A DNA stretch of 64,000 nucleotides. Origin: Eupeodes corollae (lineage: Eukaryota; Arthropoda; Insecta; Diptera; Syrphidae). Below, one piece after another: positions 1 through 10,900 of the stretch. The position numbers and the translations under genes are program-made. Where the stretch lies: contig NC_079149.1 of the NCBI RefSeq assembly GCF_945859685.1, forward strand, positions 56,190,991 to 56,254,990, in the 5' to 3' direction. Position 1 is the first letter of the stretch, and each line of letters starts with the position of its first letter. A model generated the notes under the pieces. The model searched no databases and had not been told where the DNA came from. It was given only the letters and a program-made list of their open reading frames with translations.

Positions 1-1330
1 GCAATTCGCCGCCAGTTCAACGCTGCCAGTGAGTGTTATTACTCTGCCTGTACTTGAAAAAGTTAGTCATTCTATGGGACCAATCTTTTTTCGCACTCGT
101 ATTGTGGCAAGAGTTCTTAAAGATCTCAACATTCATAAATCCGCTGGTCCGGATGGTATCCCCGCTATTGTTCTGATTAATGTTCAGCCCATCCCATCTT
201 CCTCACCGTCCAATTACCCACCGATTGCACTTACGTCGCTTCTTTAAAAGGTCAAGGAAACGCTGATTAATTATCAGCTCAAGAAATATTTTGAAGATCA
301 AAAGCTTCTTAATGACCGTCAGTACGGCTTTCGAAGTAATAGGTCCACTGGTAATCTCATGGTTTATCTCCCCGAACAGTGGATCAAATCTTTACTTTGC
401 TTTGGAGAAAGTAAGATTATAACACTTGATATTTCAAAAGCATTTGATAGTTTTTGACATAAGGCTCTCTTATCGAAAATGCGTACTTTCGGTTTTCACG
501 AATCCCTGATTCATTGGATTAGTAATTACCTTTCGGATCGTTCAATACCAGTACTATTGTGGATGAATTCATGTCTTAAAACCTCAAAATAAATACTGGC
601 GTGCCCCAGGGCTCTGTTCTATCTCCAACACTCTTTCTCGTTTTTGTTTATGATCTCATGTCTGCAACTTCTAATCCAATACATTATTTTGCTGACGATA
701 GTACCCTTAGCTTTTCATATTCGTTTTCAGACACACATCCCCTTCTTTTGATGTAGAACTGCAAAGGCAAAATAAGATAAGCTCATTAAATTCCGACCTA
801 AACAGCATTGTACAATGGGAAATAAAAACCGCGTGAAATTTAATGCTTCTAAAACCCAATGCTGTCTTGTATCGTTAAAGCGAGATATACCCCCTTTGCC
901 ATCATCCATGTATCCCACTTTCATCAATGAGACTGTCACCATCCATCTCTTGTGGGAAGATCACATACGCGATGCCGCCAAAAATTCCGCAAGGTGCTTG
1001 GGTTTCCTTAGGCAAGGCAAAAAAAATGTCACCCCTTCTGATCTGGTCTAAAACTCCTGCAACTTACTTTAACCTCTTGGATAGTATTGAACGTGGAGCA
1101 TTTAAATTGATAGGTGATAACACCATCATAAGCTCATTTACTTCGCTGTCAAATACAGAGATTCGTTTTTTATCCGTACTACGCAAATTGTGGAATGCTT
1201 TACCACACTCTGTTTTTCCAAGTCATTGCAATATTCATGAATTCAAAACCAATGTGCGCCGACATCTCCTTTTAAGCAAAGGTTTGTTTTGAAAAACCCC
1301 AAAGGTTAATAAGATATTTATTAAGTTTGA
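1..1330 (+). mobile_element. Degraded non-LTR retrotransposon (Jockey/CR1-like LINE) reverse transcriptase
   Basis: Broken plus-strand reading frames carry LINE reverse-transcriptase blocks in order: an SAGPDGIP block near 150-170, a YADD-like FADDS block near 690, and the typical LINE C-terminal tail (WNALPHSVFP) near 1190-1290. Stops and frameshifts separate them, so this is a dead copy entering from the left edge. The start resembles the relic at 37.5-38.8 kb (CLYLK, SAGPD), so the two are probably the same family, that copy holding the endonuclease side and this one the RT side. Clade assignment is by motif impression only. Confidence 0.75.
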
Positions 1331-1374
1331 TGTGCAAACAAAATTAGAATTAAGTTTGTAGTCCCGAAGAAGGT

Positions 1375-2175
1375 GTTAAAAAGTACCTGTTGTTTTGTGT
1401 CACATGAAAAGGAATAATATCTAAATTTACCTGTAAGCGTGTTTTAAATCAGATAAAAGGATACTCTAATTGTTGGGGAACTTAGTACGATTATTAGATA
1501 TAATCTAGAAGTATGGGTAAAGGTAAGGGTCTAACCAGGGAAGAAATATGCCTAATTCGAGCTTACCAGTATATCGACAAAAATATCCATTTTATAGGCA
1601 GCTAAATTATAAGTTCAAATGTTGTATACAGCTACCTCAAGGACCCAGAGAGGTTAAAAAAAAAAACACAAATGAAGAGTCAAGAAAACCATATGATTTC
1701 AAAAAAGGCAGGCAGTGAGAGCTGCTTAAAATTCAAGGCTTTCCATTAGTTAAATTAAGGCAGAAGCTGGTGTAAATGATCAACTGTATATCGTGTGATA
1801 CAGAAGGCAGACCATATACGACACCAAAAAGTGAGTCAACGCCATAATTTTGCAACAAATCACTTCAGGTGAAATCGAACTTGGCAATTCCGTCGTCTTT
1901 TCCGATGAAAAAACAACTAAGCTTGGGCGGATCTGAAGGATATAGCTGCTACTTTCATGATTTATGAAAGGAAGAATTCTTGCTATAAAAACAGCAAAAG
2001 AGACACCGCCGTATGGAGAGCAATCACCTATCATGGAACCGTGGAGCTAGATTTTCAAAGCTTTAAAATGGCGCCAATCACTTACAATTCGATTTTGGGA
2101 CGAGCTTTTCCGCAGTTACTATTTAGTTTGTATTTATCAACTTTATCGAAACATTTTTGTTTGTAATATAAACTT
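1375..2175 (+). mobile_element. Degraded Tc1-like DNA transposon (same family as 49048-49760)
   Basis: A transposase start reading MGKGKGLTREE begins at 1513, followed by SSNVVYSYLKDPER and a poor C-terminal remnant ending in a WRAITYHGT stretch near 2010-2040. Several stops and frameshifts interrupt it. The segment at 1378-1435 (AAAGTACCTGTT followed by TGTGTCACAT) matches 49060-49115, where the family lies in the opposite orientation, so it is probably the terminal inverted repeat. I see no matching right terminus. Confidence 0.65.
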
Positions 2176-2223
2176 AATACATATCTTATTCATTCATATT
2201 GTCGTCAAATAAAAAACGAAAAA

Positions 2224-5200
2224 GAGGCTGGGGTGCGACCCTAACTGATAACTTCGAATCCCGTCCGTTGATTTGTCTAGCTTAAATTTTTTTTAGTTTT
2301 TCGTGTTTTGTTAAAAAACTTTCAATTCGATGTTATAAAAAAAATTACAGAATGTTCAAACCAATATTTCTCATAAGATAAAAGATTTAAGCCAAAATCT
2401 CAAAGTTTCGAAAGAAAATCAATTTTTACTTACTTTTGTTAATTTATTTTATTTTTTAAATAGAATTAGTTTAAAGCCATTGTCCCAAAGTTTTAAAAAG
2501 TTATTTGAGTCGATAATCTTTTTTTACTAACTTTTATTATTTTTTAAAAAAAAAAACTGTCAATTCGATTTTTCTCACAATTTTGCCGAATGTTAAAAAC
2601 AATATTTCATTTAAGATAAAATATGTTAAAAGCCATAATCTCAAATTTGGGAAAAGATATTTGCGTCGAAATTCAAGTTTTACTTTGTAATGTTTTTTTT
2701 TTTGGTTTTTATTTTTTATAAAAAAAAAAGTTTCAGTTCAATTTTTCTCAACATTTTACCAAATTTTAAAAACGTTATTTTTCGTTGCACAAAATTGTTT
2801 TGGAGATGAAATCATTTTTTATAAGTATAATTTTCGAGGTGACAAATATTTGTTTTCAGTTTTTTTTTTGATTTATAAAAAAAATTTAATTGGATTTTTT
2901 CAAAAAAAATTTATTTGTTTGGTATAACGTTACAATAATATGTTATATAAAATTTAATTCAAGTCTCTAGAGTTTTTGGTTCGTGGGATATTTAGAGTTA
3001 ACGCAATTTTTTTGAGAGCCCTTTCTGCATCTTTCTGCAATATTATCTCTGTAACAAAATTTATTTGAAGTCGATATCTCTACTGGAGCTGTGGATGACA
3101 AAAAAAAAACGTTGCGAACGTACAGACCGCAAGGACGTACACACGCACTTACATAGGTTAGGTTAGGTTAGGTTGGAGTGGCTGTCCAGATGTCATTGAC
3201 AAATGTAGACCTCAAGGGTCCATTGTGATACCACTAATGAGGTTACTTTTGGGTGAGTAATGAATTTAAACAAACCATTTTGTACTTTTAATAAAGTTAG
3301 AGAGACGTTTTGTGTCAATCGTTGCCAGTTCACTGGTGTTATCGCAGAAGGGATTACCGAGAAAGTAATTCCTTCTAATGGAGAGTGCTGGACATGTACA
3401 CAAAAGGTGTAGGACTGTTTCCTCTTCCTCCTCGTCCATGCAGCTTCTACAGAAGTCATTTGTGTAGACCCCTAGCCTCAGAGCATGTCTTCCTATGAGG
3501 CAGTGGCCCGTTATTACTCCAATTGTAGAGCTTATACTTTGTCTGCTCAGTGATATCAAGCTTTTTGAACGTTTTAAGTCAATACTTGGCCATATTTGCT
3601 TGGTTGCTAGGCAGGTGGTACTTTGTGACCATCTAGCATTTGTTGTTTCTAGAGCATATTGCTTGAGAAGATATTTGCATGTAGCAAGTGGTGTTCCTAT
3701 GTTATGTTTTTGTCTAACATAAGGCAGAAGTGTTCCGTTTTTGGCGAGCTAATCGGCTTTGCAATTTCCCGGAATGTCTCTGTGGCCCGGCACCCAAATG
3801 AGGTGAATGTTAAACTGTTCCGTCATCTCATTCAGAGATGATTGACAATCGTGGACTGTTCGAAAGTTTGTGGAGACAGACGCGAGAGATTTAAGAGCGG
3901 CTTGGCTGTCTGAGAAGATTCGCATATCCTTACAAGATATAACGTTTTCTTTAATCGCTATTACTTCTGCCTGGAATACACTAAATTGATTGGGAAGTCT
4001 ATAGGATAGACTGAGATTCAGTTGTTCTGAAAAGATACCATTTCCAACTCCGTGATCGCTCTTTGAACCGTCAGTATAGAAGTGTACCGCATCGTCTTCC
4101 AGGGGTCCCTCTTCTTCCCAGGAGGATCTTGAAGGGATGGACACATGGAATCTTTTACCAAATACCATTTTTGGAGTGGTATAGTCTAAGCGATCTGGGA
4201 TAGATCTGAAATTGTCTAGAATAGTAGTATGTCCAGTATTGTTAATGGTCCATTGAGAGGTGGCTCTAAGCCTTACACATGAGTTGGCAGCCACCTTTTT
4301 AGAGAAGATGTCAAGTAATGTTAGGTTTAAAAGCACTTCCAGTGCTGCGGTTGGTATTGTGCGAAGTGCTCCTGTGATGCACATACCTGCTGACCATCTT
4401 ATCCAGTGCGGTCCACCATACGACGGCTCCATAAATGAGTATCGGCCTGATTACCGAAGTGTATAGCCAGTGGGTTATTTTTGGGGAGAAGCCCCATTTT
4501 GATCCTATGGCCTTTTTACAAGTAAAAAGCGCTACAGTAGCCTTTTTGACTCTTTCATCAATATTTGCCTTCCAATTTAGTTTTTTGTCTAAAATGGGGC
4601 CCAAATATTTAGCTTGATCGGAAAAGCTTAATGGTATTCCTCTAATCTTGGGTGGGCTAATCTGAGGAATTTTATATCTTCTCGAAAAGATTATTAATTC
4701 TGTTTTGTGTGGGTTGACGTCGAATCCACATTGCTTAACCCATTTAGTTAGCCTCTTTAGGGCATTTTGTAGGAGTTCCGAGAGAACTTGGGGGTGCTTC
4801 CAAGATACGGATATCGCAACGTTCGACAGCATAGGCATTAGGCAATCACCTTAAAACCCTCTGCTTCCAATGCTGTAAGTAGGTCGTTTACTACCATGTT
4901 CCATAAAAGTGGCGAAAGTGGCCTCGATTCACCGATCTGGTGGTAGTAAAACTTCTCATGTTAGAAATTATTGTCCTGCTTTTGAGCATGAGACTTATAA
5001 GATCTATGAGTGACTTCTCTAATTTCAGCTTATCCATTGCTGTTGTGATCGTCTGGTAACTGACGTCGTTGAAAGCTCCTTCAATATCTAGGAACGCTAC
5101 CAGGTTATATTCTTTGTATTCGAGGGAATGTTCAATAGTACGTACCAGCGAGTGAAGTGCTGATTCTACTGATTTTCCCTTAGAGTAAGCATGTTGAGCT

Positions 5201-6110
5201 GTGGAAATGAGACGTTGCTTTAAATTATGTCTGATATAAATTTCAATCAATCTTTCCAAGGTTTTAAGAAGGAAGGATGATAGGCTGATTGGTCGTAGAT
5301 CTTTAGGGTTAACGTGTGAGGGTTTCCCTGCTTTGGGAATGAAGACTACTTTTGCCATTCTCCAGGCTTTGGGAATATATCTCAATCTTACACAGCTTGT
5401 CAGAATGATTTCCAATGGTGGAATAATCATGTATGAGCATTTTTGTAGTTCGGCCGGAATGATTCCGTCTGGTCCTGGAGAGTTATATGGATCAAAGCTG
5501 TCTATGGCCCATTGCAGTTTTTCCCGCGTTATTAGATCAACTAAATCGCTTGTATAAGCTAAATACTCTAATGTTAAGTCTTTGATTATGTTAGAGCTAC
5601 CTAGAAAGTGGGTGTCTAATAACAGATTAAGAGATTCTTCACCTGTGATAGTCCACGTGCCTGCTTCTGTCTTTAAAGCATTGGGTATTGTTGGACTTTT
5701 TGAGAGAATTTTCCAGAGTCTTAAGGCTTCTGAAGTATTTTCTATTTTGCCATAAAAATTTCTCCAAGAAGACATCTTACTCTTTCTTAATTCTTTTTTA
5801 TATTGCTTTAGAGCTTGTTTGTATAATTCTCAGTCAGAAGGAGATCTAGTGTACTTAGATCTGTTGAAGAGTTTGCGACAGCTCTTTCTGAATGGTTGTA
5901 GTTCTTTACTTTTAAGAAGGTTGTGATTAAGCAGTTGTGCTAATACTTCCCTATAACGCACTTACATACATCTTTCTAAAAATCTTTTATTTCGACAATA
6001 TGGAAATAATTTTTATTTCGACTATATAAAACGCCGCGAAATGTCAAAATTTTCTATTTTACAAATCGGACCCATTACAATAAGTTCTTATTACCAACTT
6101 TGACAGTCGA
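2224..6110 (+). repeat. Family X non-coding repeat, copy 1, split by a LOA LINE
   Basis: Left part 2224-3155 and right part 5956-6110 rejoin across the LOA insertion, judging from the uninterrupted copy at 32757-34057. It starts with GAGGCTGGGGTGCGACC and ends near the CCCATTACAATAA motif. The interior holds degenerate units of roughly 190 bp containing a TTTTTCTCA block, a GAATGTTAAAAACAATATTTC block and a TTTGAGTCGA block (for example near 2290, 2500 and 2700). No reading frame of note. Other copies: 21101-22005 (reverse), 32757-34057, 38971-39500, 59884-60125. Confidence 0.7.
3156..5955 (-). mobile_element. 5'-truncated LOA-clade non-LTR retrotransposon
   Basis: Minus-strand frames contain, in order, an RT domain (SPGPDGIIPAEL near 5470; HAYSKGKSVESALHSL near 5170; AFLDIEGAFNDVS near 5080), a thumb region (FDVNPHKTELIIFSRR, 4680-4740), an RNase H domain (FYTDGSKSD near 4070; SDSQAALKS near 3900; WVPGHRDIPGN near 3780) and a Cys/His-type tail (LHLLCTCPAL near 3390). 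RT plus RNase H with this wording fits the LOA group. Frame changes near 4850 and 4400 and several stops make it dead. A 13-bp target duplication, ACGCACTTACATA, flanks it (3143-3155 and 5956-5968). The 3' tail is a short (CCTAA)n run on the sense strand. Confidence 0.85.
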
Positions 6111-6789
6111 GTTGTGAAACGATGTGATGACAACATATTGTTACAAAATAGTGTTAACGTTTAAGAACGACACAAATTAACGCTTGTAAAAAATAGTTAG
6201 AAAAAGAACAGACCTCTGTAAAGATTAATTTTCGAAACATGAAAAAGAACCCGTACTAAATAAATTCGAAAACATATTGGTGTATTTCATATGGATGTTA
6301 AGTATTTCAATAAAAATAAAAAAAAGAACCCAAAGATTTGATATATCCTTCCTTAAATTTTGTATCTCTCAACAGGTAGTTTTAAATAAAAATATTATTT
6401 CCTTTTGCTCAAAAATCAGATTTATCTCATCTTAAGATAATTCGGCTGATAATGCAAACCAATATAAAACATTTTAATCTTAATTTAAAATGTGAAGTAT
6501 ATATTTTATTACTTTAAATAATATTTAATCAAATATACACTTTGACTATATTTGACTTAATAACTTTTGATTAATTCCTTTGGTGTCTTCTTATACATAG
6601 GTATGTACATATATTTAAGGCTTGATATTGTGTTTCATTTTGTTGTTCCTTTGAAAATTTAACGAATTTTCTTTCGGAAGATATGTAGTTAAGTGTGGTC
6701 AAAAATACGCTTATTTCTTTTTCAAATCATTGAGTATAACTTTGCAAACAAAATATCGAATATCGTAGCTAAAAAGAAAACACTTTTTT
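6111..6789. other. AT-rich stretch downstream of the PPxY gene
   Basis: No coding sequence recognised. It lies directly 3' of the minus-strand stop at 6790, so its right part is probably 3' UTR. Minus-strand AATAAA-like signals (TTTATT on the plus strand) occur near 6496. Confidence 0.4.
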
Positions 6790-7923
6790 TCAAACATAAC
6801 CACTTGATTCTAACTTTAAGGCCGCTTCATAGGTAGGTAGTCCGGTTTTGTCAATAATTTTGCTCATATCCAGACGAATAATACCGTTATCGTTGATAGA
6901 ATCCAAATCCAGCATTGCATCATCGGTTGTGGAATGTGTAGTGTCACTACGACGATGATTGTCACTTGTAGACGCTGCTGGAGCTTCTTCGATCACTGTA
7001 GCTGTTGCTGTTTGAGGTGATGATGAGACCGCCGCCGAATCTGATGGAGACAATGATGATGATGCTGAAGTTATTCCAGCAGCAACAGCGCCAACGCCTC
7101 CGCCGCTGCCCCCGCCACCGAAAGTAGTGGGCGTATTATCTCCTTCATTATCATTGTTGTTAATTGCATTTTCATATTTCGCATGCGACGACGACGATGA
7201 CGATGAAGTCACCAATTGATGCGTTGAGATCCTCCTACGATCATCCTCTATAATTGCATTGTGATGCATGTCGCCTCTGTAGTTATTGTTACTATCGTCA
7301 GCTATTGTCGGACTTTGCAGAGGTGTGCAATAGCATGTTGTGTCGCTATCAACTCCTCCCACTGGAGAATTTGCATTATTGACATCGACCGTCACGACCA
7401 CCTGATCCAAGCCACTGTCACTCGACAATGACATAGAATCATCATACCGAAACTTTCCACACAAAGGACAACCCTGATAGTAGGGATGATGATTGAGTAA
7501 TCTTCCTTCGGCAAGATTATGGGCAGCGTATGGCAGAGATTTTCTGCTTAAGGCACTTGCACCAAAACGACCTGAAGAAGCTGCAGCTGCTGCCACCCCA
7601 AGTTGGAATAAATTTTCTGCCTCAGCACGTTGCAAAGAACAGCACGACTGAGCACTAAGAACTTTCTTAATTCTCAAACTATTGGTATTACCAGTACCAC
7701 CATTTGAAATGAACTTGGGAATGCTAACGTTGGCATTGCCCGATGACCCAGATACATCATTCATTGACCGATAATCCGGCGGCGGAGATATTCTGCTTGG
7801 TCGGTGGTTTGTCTCCTGCATGGCTACCATAACGGCATCGTATGAAGGTGGTGGTTCATGACTTAATGCTGGAAGTGCTAACCCCTCCGATGATTCCATG
7901 AATAGGCCAGATGTCTCATAGCA
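6790..7923 (-). CDS. Terminal exon of the PPxY membrane-protein gene
   Basis: The acceptor CTGCAG ends at 7924; the exon reads CYETSGLFMESSEG onward and stops at 6790 (377 codons plus stop). It encodes the whole cytoplasmic tail: PPPSY, PPPDY, Ser/Asn/Gly/Ala runs, an acidic patch near the end and the C-terminal LPTYEAALK. Codon use is regular and the frame is open throughout, in contrast to the degraded elements around it. Confidence 0.85.
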   Translation of the reverse strand, partial: CYETSGLFMESSEGLALPALSHEPPPSYDAVMVAMQETNHRPSRISPPPDYRSMNDVSGSSGNANVSIPKFISNGGTGNTNSLRIKKVLSAQSCCSLQRAEAENLFQLGVAAAAASSGRFGASALSRKSLPYAAHNLAEGRLLNHHPYYQGCPLCGKFRYDDSMSLSSDSGLDQVVVTVDVNNANSPVGGVDSDTTCYCTPLQSPTIADDSNNNYRGDMHHNAIIEDDRRRISTHQLVTSSSSSSSHAKYENAINNNDNEGDNTPTTFGGGGSGGGVGAVAAGITSASSSLSPSDSAAVSSSPQTATATVIEEAPAASTSDNHRRSDTTHSTTDDAMLDLDSINDNGIIRLDMSKIIDKTGLPTYEAALKLESSGYV

Positions 7924-10900
7924 CTGCAGAAGAGTTGAAAAAAATAAATATAAAGAATTTAATTGAGAAATCGTTTCGTAAAATATACAGTAGTGGATTT
8001 GAGGTTGTTATAAGTGTTGCGTAAAATCAGGCCATACAAAAGAAAAAAAGAAAATGCTTCCGCGTTTTTTTAAGATTAATTTGAAACATTTTAAATCTTA
8101 AAAGATTTTTTGAAATTTGTTTTAATATTTTATAAAATATTATAAGAATTTGAACTGAGTATCGGAGAAAGGAAAACCATCACGAATTTAATCAAAAAAT
8201 AGCTACTTTATAATTTAAGATAGCCTTAAAAAAGCTTTGAGTATCGTGTGTGTTTGTTTTTAATTTTAAAAAGTAATCCCTCAATATGCTTTTCTTTCAA
8301 AAACATATCACCCAAATTAAAAATGTCATGAAATAAAATGACAAATAAAAAGAAGCCTTCTATCGCCCAGAAAGAAAATTCCACAAAGCCCAAAATCAAT
8401 GTTAAAATACCATGACGTTTTTTTTTGTTTATTTTGAGCACTACGACATTTTGATTTTTAAATTGTATCGGTTAAACGCTATCATTAAACGCAAGAAATG
8501 TCAAATCGCCCAAAGACTCGTAACGTCAAGAAAGCCTTATTTCTCTTTCAGAAATCGAAATAAGTCCAATTTTTAAAGACAAATAAACCGTGTGCGTATA
8601 AACAGTGAACTATGTATGGGGAATGGTGCCCCCTGCAAGCACCTCCCCATCATGGGCTAACTAGAGGATTTGGGGTAGGTGCAAAGTTTCTTTAAATCCA
8701 GATTCTGTAAATGCTAAGAAACCTTGTAGACATCCAAATTAGCATCTACCCCAAATAATATATAGTGAGCCCAAGTTTGGGTGTTGAAGGGGGGGCTCCA
8801 ACCACGCGAAATCTCTTGGGCGTCTGAAATTTATAAATTTAGGCTTTACGACATTAAAAGTTGGTCTAAGTGATATGAGATTTCAATTGAACTTTGTGAG
8901 GTTTTCTTAGTAATATTTTGTACTTAGTAAGAAATCGTAATAATATGTGTCATAGAACCCAAATACAAAATAAAAAATTCTTTTGAACAAAATGACTACG
9001 ACCAATTTGGGCGTTCTTTTATTTAAAACTTATTTGGGCGTTAAAACATTCATTCATTTTTTTTTCACAATTGTTTTTTTTTACTTTTTGACCAATTTTG
9101 GTCTTTATGACAACTGTTTATGAATATATTACGCTACCGAGCCATAATTAATCATTTTTTATAACCGAATTCAATAATTGCACTTATTATAGAATTGGAC
9201 GAAGGAGCTTAAGTGACAGTTTAATTTATTTTCCACGCTATTGTTATTACCAAATCCGACTAAAGAAAACTGAACGAATGTCAGTAATATTCCCTGCACC
9301 ACTGACATTTTGCTTCGTACTCCATACAATTTCTTTCATCTCTCATTGGCATCAATCATTGAGACTAAGGGAACTTTTAGTTAAAAGCTTATGAATGTTT
9401 AAGTGTGACGAAAAATAATAGTCACTAGAAAACAACAGAACATGGATGTCGTAGATGCTTTGTCGTATGTCAAAAACTGTAAGCGGCAGAAGGTTGAGAA
9501 ATGATAAGGTAGTCTCAGGAGTCGAAAATGTAGTTCATCCGGCGAAATTCATAATGAATCAATATACATTTCGTCTATGCGTAAAGATATAAGTCTTAAC
9601 TTCCAATTATTTTTATTAGTTCAGCCCTGGAAACCCCTTTTTTATATCCCTGAATCTATCTTCACATAAATCACTTAATTAGTGAAGAGAAGACATTCTT
9701 TTTAATTACGGAAAAAAATCTAGGTGTGGAAATGGAGGAGGAAACAAAACAAAACACACACAGGATAAACCAAGTGAGTCTATCTGTCACCAAGAAGGAA
9801 GTTTACAAATTAATTGCCGACCATGCGAAAGCCGATAAATTTTATGAAGATTTCCCCTTCACTTGTGCGCCACTATAAAAGTCTTTAATTTTGTGACTTT
9901 TCAAGCTGCCTCCTGGCGGGCGGAAGATATAGGTGAAACAAAAGTGTCACACTAAAGAGGATTCAAAAAGGTTACAAAAAAAGGTTGCAAAAGGTGGAGG
10001 TTACTATGATGTGTAACTATGCTTATGTAAGGATACAGAGGGAAAATACCCGGTTTAATTTTATGTTAAGTTTATTTCCTTTCACAACAACAACTAAAAA
10101 AAACTTAGAAGGGATCTTTTTTTGTCTCGGGCGTGTGTGTTGATTATCTTGAAGCTTTATGGGGAGGAAAAACAAGGTTAAACAAATATTTTACAGTTGA
10201 TTTGCATTGCACACTTAGCTTGACATCATGCACATTACTTCCTTAGAAGTAATGGACGTGTTTTGTAAGTCTGGAATTTTATATTCCAAAAAAAAGATAA
10301 AGTACCTACAATTTGTTAACACAGTCCTAATGAGTATAAAATAAAGAGAACGAGACCAGTAAAAAAATGTAAGTAAGTCAGGAAGACATATGAACAAAAA
10401 TTTGATTGAAATCTTTTCTGAAATATAAGTTCAACAAACTTAGTTCATCCTTTTTCGTATAAGACCCACTTAAACTTTTATTATGTACAAAATTGTTTTG
10501 AAAAAATCAGCAATTTTACTGACACATTTATGCTACAACGTAACGTATATAATAAGGGTATGTGACAGTTGCGAATCCTTGTTTACATTTTTTTTGTTTC
10601 TTTCATTTATATATTATGCACCAATAGCAGAAGAAGAAGAACTTTGTACACTTGTGTTGTTTTTTCAATCTGGCAATACTTTTTGCGGTATTGTACATTT
10701 TGACAGCTGTCACTTGATTTATGCTTAGTTTGGTTTGCTGATCTCCTGAATTGTGCAAAGCACAAAGGTCAAAACACTTTAAATTAATCGTTTCGGTAAA
10801 ACAAAGAGTAGAAGCCAAATTATATTCGTTGCACCATCAAAGAAGTAAAACTAACAGCTGCGTTCAATCTCAGACAGATGGGGTATCTGGATACCTTTCT

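Noticed and set aside
3156..3175. TTAGG repeats as a telomeric or interstitial telomere site
   Set aside because: Only about three units, and they lie exactly at the 3' end of a LOA LINE bounded by a target duplication, so they are best read as its tail.
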